A stretch of DNA of 25,662 bases from Promethearchaeota archaeon (GTDB lineage Archaea; Asgardarchaeota; Lokiarchaeia; Sigynarchaeales; SOKP01). The stretch is taken from the NCBI GenBank assembly GCA_016839655.1, contig JAEOTW010000232.1, positions 1 through 25,662 of the forward strand, in the 5' to 3' direction. The position numbers and the translations under genes are program-made. A model generated the notes under the pieces. The model was not told the DNA's origin and did no database searches. It worked only from the letters and a program-made list of their open reading frames with translations. Below, piece by piece: positions 21,874 through 25,662 of this stretch (position 1 is its first letter; each line of letters starts with the position of its first letter).

Positions 21874-24753
21874 ATGTCATTATCTCATAAACAAAATGAA
21901 ATCTATTATTACAATCAGCCAATCGAGGAAATTGTAAAAGATTTAAGTACAAATATTGAAATTGGATTAAATTCCTCTGCATTAAACGAGCGATATGACA
22001 AATCGGGCTATAATGAATTACCAAAAGTTAAAAAGTCTATTTGGAGGATATATTTAGCACCAATTTTTAATTTTTTAATTGTAATTCTTCTCGTTGCGGG
22101 CGTTATAATTGTATTATTAGGATCACCTGGTGAAACAATTATAACATTCACAGTAGTAGGTGTTAACTCAGTTACTGCAATAATCCAGCAATTTCGAGCG
22201 CAAAAAGCACTGGAATCTTTGAGAGAAATATCAGCTTTAAAAGCTAATGTTTTAAGAGATGGGAGACGGATTGAAATAGCTACGAGAGAAATAGTACCGG
22301 GAGATATTGTCATTTTAAACCAAGGTGATAAAATACCAGCAGATGGTAGAATTATAGAATTCACAAATTTTAGTGTTGATGAGGCTCCCCTCACAGGAGA
22401 AAGTGAATCCGTCGAAAAGAATAGTTTTATCTTAGAAGAAGAGAATATATCTGTTCAAAATCAGTCTAATATGGTATTTATGGGAACATATGTGCGAACA
22501 GGAAGAGCGAATGTATTAGTTACTGGAACAGGTATAAAAACAGAAATTGGAAAAATTTCTCAGACTTTAAACGAGATGGGAAGCATTGAAGATATCCCAT
22601 TAACTAGAAAATTAAATCATTTAGGACATATCCTTGGAATTCTCGTGATAATAAATCTTATTATTTTGTTAGGATCCAAACTCATAATACTGGCAATTCA
22701 AGGAAATTTGATTCAAAATTTCATTATTGAGGCAATAACGGATTCGGTAATACGATCTATGAACATCGTGCCTATAAATCTTCCATTGTTATCAACATTA
22801 GTTCTTATTACAGGTGTTTTGGCAATGGCTCAAAGTGGGGTTATAATAAAAAATTTATCCGCAATCGAATCACTAGGACGAGTTTCAGTCATTTGTTCAG
22901 ATAAAACGGGGACAATCACTAAAAACGAAATGACAGTAGAAAAATTTTGGATAAATGAACAAGAATATAAGGTTACTGGATCTGGATATAACGCAGACGG
23001 GAAGATATTTAAAGACCATTCTCCAATAAATCTAACGAGTAATGAAACATTCATGAAATTTCTTAATTCTATTGTGATAAATAATACTGCTAGTTTAGAA
23101 TTTGAAGATGTTAAGGTTAAATTAAAGAACATTAAGGAGAAAGCCATAAGAAGAGCACTAGGTTCACCTACGGAAGCAGCTCTTTTAGTATTAACTGAAA
23201 AAACGGGGTCGTATCCTTATGACATTAAAAAGCGGTATAATAAGATTGATGAATTTTCCTTTAGTTCAAAAGAAAAAATTATGACAACCATTAGTAAAAA
23301 TAACGAGAATGATGCCGAAATTTTAGCATTTTCAAAAGGTGCCCCTGAAAAGGTCCTCTCGTTATCTTCACAAATTGAAATCAATGGGGAATTGAAGGAA
23401 TTTGATTCACAACACAAAAATTCAATTCTTGATATTATAAATAAGCATGCAGGACAAGGATTTAGAACCTTAGGGATTGCTTATAGATTATTAGAAAAAA
23501 TCAACGGATTAAAAAGAGAAGAAGTTGAAAAAAACTTAATTTTTCTCGGTTTTGTATCCATTATGGATCCTCCTCGTCCAGGTGTTAAGAAAGCTGTTGA
23601 GGAGTGCCAAGCAGGGGGTATAAAAGTAGTGATGGTGACTGGAGATCATCCTGCAACAGCAAAAACTATTGCTTCGCAAATGGGGATTTTCAAAGAAGGT
23701 GATATAGTTACAATGGGAAATCAAATAGAGTACAAGCCTTTATCAGAGTTTAATAATACCTCGGTATTTGCTAGAGTCGAACCCAATGATAAAGAAATAA
23801 TAGTAGAAAATTATCAAAACCAAGGTCTTATATGTGCTATGACAGGTGATGGAATCAATGATGCTCCCGCTCTAAAATTAGCTAATGCGGGAGTTGCAAT
23901 GGGGATTACAGGAACTGATTTAGCAAAAGAAACTTCTGATATGGTAATTACAGATGATAATTTTTCTTCGATTAAACAAGGTGTAAAGACAGGAAGGGGA
24001 ATCTTTGCCAAAATAAGGACCATCATATTCTTTTTTATATGTACCAATATCGTTGAAGGAATCGTCTTTTTCACTTTCGAATTTTTGGAGCCCTTCATTG
24101 GATTCGAACTTTTTTCTTCAAATTGGCAACATATTTACATTTTTGGTATAGTTCATTCTCTTCCTTCTTTAGCATTAGTAATAGATACGCCTCCGAAAGA
24201 TATTATGAACGAACCGCCCAGAGATGAAGAACAACTATTAAACAAGAATTTATGGATTATGTTGTTAATTCAATGTTTTCTATTTGGCTTAGGATTAATA
24301 TTAGCACTTCAATTAACCTTAAGTGAGATAATTCCCTTAAATGAATGGAATTTGAATCCAAATTTAAGTTATCTCGTTCCATTTAGTACTCATTCTGAAT
24401 TAGTAGCAGGGAAAGCAAGAACTATGTTTATTACAACAATATTTATTGTAGAAGCTAATTTCATCTGGACTTTTAGGAGACCAAATAAATCTCTTTATAA
24501 AACTTTAAAAGAAGAATTGAGTTATTCACTCTTAGTTGTATGCTTATTTACCATGGCTTTACATGTATTGTATATCTTATTTTCCTATACTGTTAATCAT
24601 TATGTAAATGTCGAATTTGGTTTAAATTTACAGATAAATTTCATGTTCCTCAGTGGAACAGATTGGTTAATTTGTATTTTACTAGCATTACCAGGGTTTC
24701 TAGGTGTTGAAATATTTAAATATTATGCGCGAAAAAGAAAAATACATTTTTAA
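21874..24753 (+). CDS. P2-like cation-transporting P-type ATPase
   Basis: The 959-residue protein has all the catalytic motifs of a P-type ATPase. These are TGES at 174-177 (actuator), DKTGT at 343-347 with the phosphorylated Asp343, KGAPE at 488-492, MVTGDHPATA near 597-605, and TGDGINDAP at 657-665. It has the N-terminal cation-ATPase domain and about ten membrane helices, so overall it looks like a P2 (Ca2+/Na+/H+-type) pump. The M4 motif is PINLP (300-304), not PEGLP. M6 reads FGIVHSLP (757-764), where SERCA has NLVTDGLP. M5 retains a Glu728 (NIVEG). The transported ion therefore cannot be inferred from SERCA rules. A second ATPase follows 122 bases later. Confidence 0.93.
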   Translation: MSLSHKQNEIYYYNQPIEEIVKDLSTNIEIGLNSSALNERYDKSGYNELPKVKKSIWRIYLAPIFNFLIVILLVAGVIIVLLGSPGETIITFTVVGVNSVTAIIQQFRAQKALESLREISALKANVLRDGRRIEIATREIVPGDIVILNQGDKIPADGRIIEFTNFSVDEAPLTGESESVEKNSFILEEENISVQNQSNMVFMGTYVRTGRANVLVTGTGIKTEIGKISQTLNEMGSIEDIPLTRKLNHLGHILGILVIINLIILLGSKLIILAIQGNLIQNFIIEAITDSVIRSMNIVPINLPLLSTLVLITGVLAMAQSGVIIKNLSAIESLGRVSVICSDKTGTITKNEMTVEKFWINEQEYKVTGSGYNADGKIFKDHSPINLTSNETFMKFLNSIVINNTASLEFEDVKVKLKNIKEKAIRRALGSPTEAALLVLTEKTGSYPYDIKKRYNKIDEFSFSSKEKIMTTISKNNENDAEILAFSKGAPEKVLSLSSQIEINGELKEFDSQHKNSILDIINKHAGQGFRTLGIAYRLLEKINGLKREEVEKNLIFLGFVSIMDPPRPGVKKAVEECQAGGIKVVMVTGDHPATAKTIASQMGIFKEGDIVTMGNQIEYKPLSEFNNTSVFARVEPNDKEIIVENYQNQGLICAMTGDGINDAPALKLANAGVAMGITGTDLAKETSDMVITDDNFSSIKQGVKTGRGIFAKIRTIIFFFICTNIVEGIVFFTFEFLEPFIGFELFSSNWQHIYIFGIVHSLPSLALVIDTPPKDIMNEPPRDEEQLLNKNLWIMLLIQCFLFGLGLILALQLTLSEIIPLNEWNLNPNLSYLVPFSTHSELVAGKARTMFITTIFIVEANFIWTFRRPNKSLYKTLKEELSYSLLVVCLFTMALHVLYILFSYTVNHYVNVEFGLNLQINFMFLSGTDWLICILLALPGFLGVEIFKYYARKRKIHF

Positions 24754-24875
24754 TTTCCCTTAAATAGAAATATTTAATTTTTTAAATCATGATTATTATA
24801 GGTTATTTATTATATTGATAAGAAATTTGAGATCAATAATTTTTATCTTATACTAAAAATTTTGGTAGAACTACT

Positions 24876-25662
24876 ATGGAATCTACAGAAAAAGATTATT
24901 ATAATCTTGAATTAGAAAAGATATACAAGGATTTTCAAACGGACCCAAAAAAGGGAATAAGTGAAAAAGAAGCGAGAAAAAGACAAGAAAAATACGGTTA
25001 TAATGAGATACCTAAAGTCTCGAAAGGTTTCATCAAGATATATTTAGCCCCGCTTTTTAATTGGCTCATTGTAATTTATTTGATTGGCTCTGTGATTTTA
25101 TTTTTAGCAGCTATATTTGGAGGAGAGGGATCTCTAATGTTTATTGGTTTAACATTAGGGGTAGTTTTTCTAAATTGTTTCGTTGCTATTATTCAGCAAT
25201 ATAGAGCAACAAAAAAGCTTAAAGCTTTACGTGAATTAACAGCTCCTACGTCAACCATTATTAGAGATGGCCAAAAGCAAGAGATTCCCACTAAAGAAAT
25301 AGTAGGTGGAGATTTACTAGTTTTAAATCAAGGCGATAAGATTCCAGCTGATTCTCGAATAATTGAATCATATAATATGGTAGTGAATGAAGCTTCGTTA
25401 ACTGGTGAGTCTGAACCTGTGAGAAAATTAGAAAAAGGTAGAGCTTTACAAAAGAAAGATATATCGATCGGAGCACGAAGTAATATGGTATTTTATGGAA
25501 CTTTTATAAGTACTGGGACTGGTAAGGCAATTGTAGTAAAAATTGGTGGTGATACAGAAATTGGTAAAATTTCTCATGGATTAGAAGAAGCTGGTACGAG
25601 TGAGATTCCAATACGTCAGAAAATGAATCATTTCGGAAAATGGTTAGGATTAACTATTTTTA
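24876..25662 (+). CDS. P2-like P-type ATPase, N-terminal part (cut by window end)
   Basis: Open from ATG 24876 to the window end, 262 codons. It aligns throughout with the preceding ATPase. There is a cation-ATPase N-domain (KEARKRQEKYGYNEIPKV), helices M1-M2 (about 60-100) and an IIQQYRATKKLKALRELTA linker. The actuator domain has TGES at 176-179 within NEASLTGESEPV and the GDKIPADSRI loop, and then M3 begins. The catalytic half lies outside the window. M4 is not visible, so whether it shares the unusual PINLP cannot be told. Many positions differ between the two copies, so the duplication is old. Confidence 0.9.
   Translation, partial: MESTEKDYYNLELEKIYKDFQTDPKKGISEKEARKRQEKYGYNEIPKVSKGFIKIYLAPLFNWLIVIYLIGSVILFLAAIFGGEGSLMFIGLTLGVVFLNCFVAIIQQYRATKKLKALRELTAPTSTIIRDGQKQEIPTKEIVGGDLLVLNQGDKIPADSRIIESYNMVVNEASLTGESEPVRKLEKGRALQKKDISIGARSNMVFYGTFISTGTGKAIVVKIGGDTEIGKISHGLEEAGTSEIPIRQKMNHFGKWLGLTIF

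Noticed and set aside
22008..22394. 128-residue reverse-strand frame inside the P-type ATPase
   Set aside because: It is antisense to the conserved actuator domain of the ATPase; no independent coding evidence.
1..25662. tRNA, rRNA, CRISPR arrays, insertion sequences, integrase or attachment sites
   Set aside because: I found no GTTCRA-type T-arm within a cloverleaf, no regular short repeats with spacers, no transposase motif and no integrase; simple AT-rich repetition was not enough to call anything.

Overview
The window is very AT-rich archaeal DNA. The archaeal assignment rests on two transcription factor B (TFB) type genes plus a decayed third copy, a tungsten/molybdenum aldehyde:ferredoxin oxidoreductase, a split MgtE/SLC41-like transporter next to a PhoU/TrkA_C protein (a typical archaeal pairing), an iron-sulfur flavoprotein, and promoters with TATA-like boxes and oligo-T ends. 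Two secreted proteins end in the same type of tail: a PGY motif, one membrane helix and basic residues, 28 residues from V/I-PGY to the end. Such tails are common in Asgard archaea, so a Lokiarchaeia-like Asgard archaeon is my best guess. No rRNA or ribosomal protein gene is present to settle it.

Layout. 1-2400: a cut-off membrane protein, a phosphoribosyltransferase-fold protein, a PGY-tailed surface protein and a small membrane protein. 2402-4054: an ABC-2-type permease. 4310-6853: a cation-transport cluster (two MgtE-like half transporters and a regulator with two PhoU and two TrkA_C domains) behind a palindrome that looks like a metal-regulator box. 6887-7797: two tandem SET-domain genes, tail to tail with endonuclease IV (7794-8663).

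8816-10248: a compact redox or metal-stress unit, the most interesting part of the window. It holds a cysteine-rich MarR regulator, a 27-residue peptide with two Cys-Cys pairs, and an iron-sulfur flavoprotein. A near-identical operator core lies in front of both the regulator and the peptide.

10394-13632: a GNAT acetyltransferase, the aldehyde oxidoreductase, and small zinc-ribbon and membrane proteins. 13758-15728: a double Lrp/AsnC-type regulator and a tightly overlapped operon of a Cys-rich mini-protein, a flavodoxin and a small membrane protein. 16011-17512: a small membrane protein and a Cys-rich 2[4Fe-4S] protein. 17834-21818: TFB, a decayed TFB 3' fragment, a PGY-tailed surface protein, a membrane protein and a strongly diverged TFB-like protein. 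21874-25662: two tandem P2-like P-type ATPases, the second cut by the window end. The first keeps all catalytic motifs but lacks the usual cation ligands of M4 and M6.

Genes without an upstream partner often lack a Shine-Dalgarno (SD) site and may be leaderless. Genes inside operons carry good GGAGG/GAGGTG sites, several with TTG or GTG starts. No tRNA, rRNA, CRISPR array, insertion sequence or integrase was recognised.
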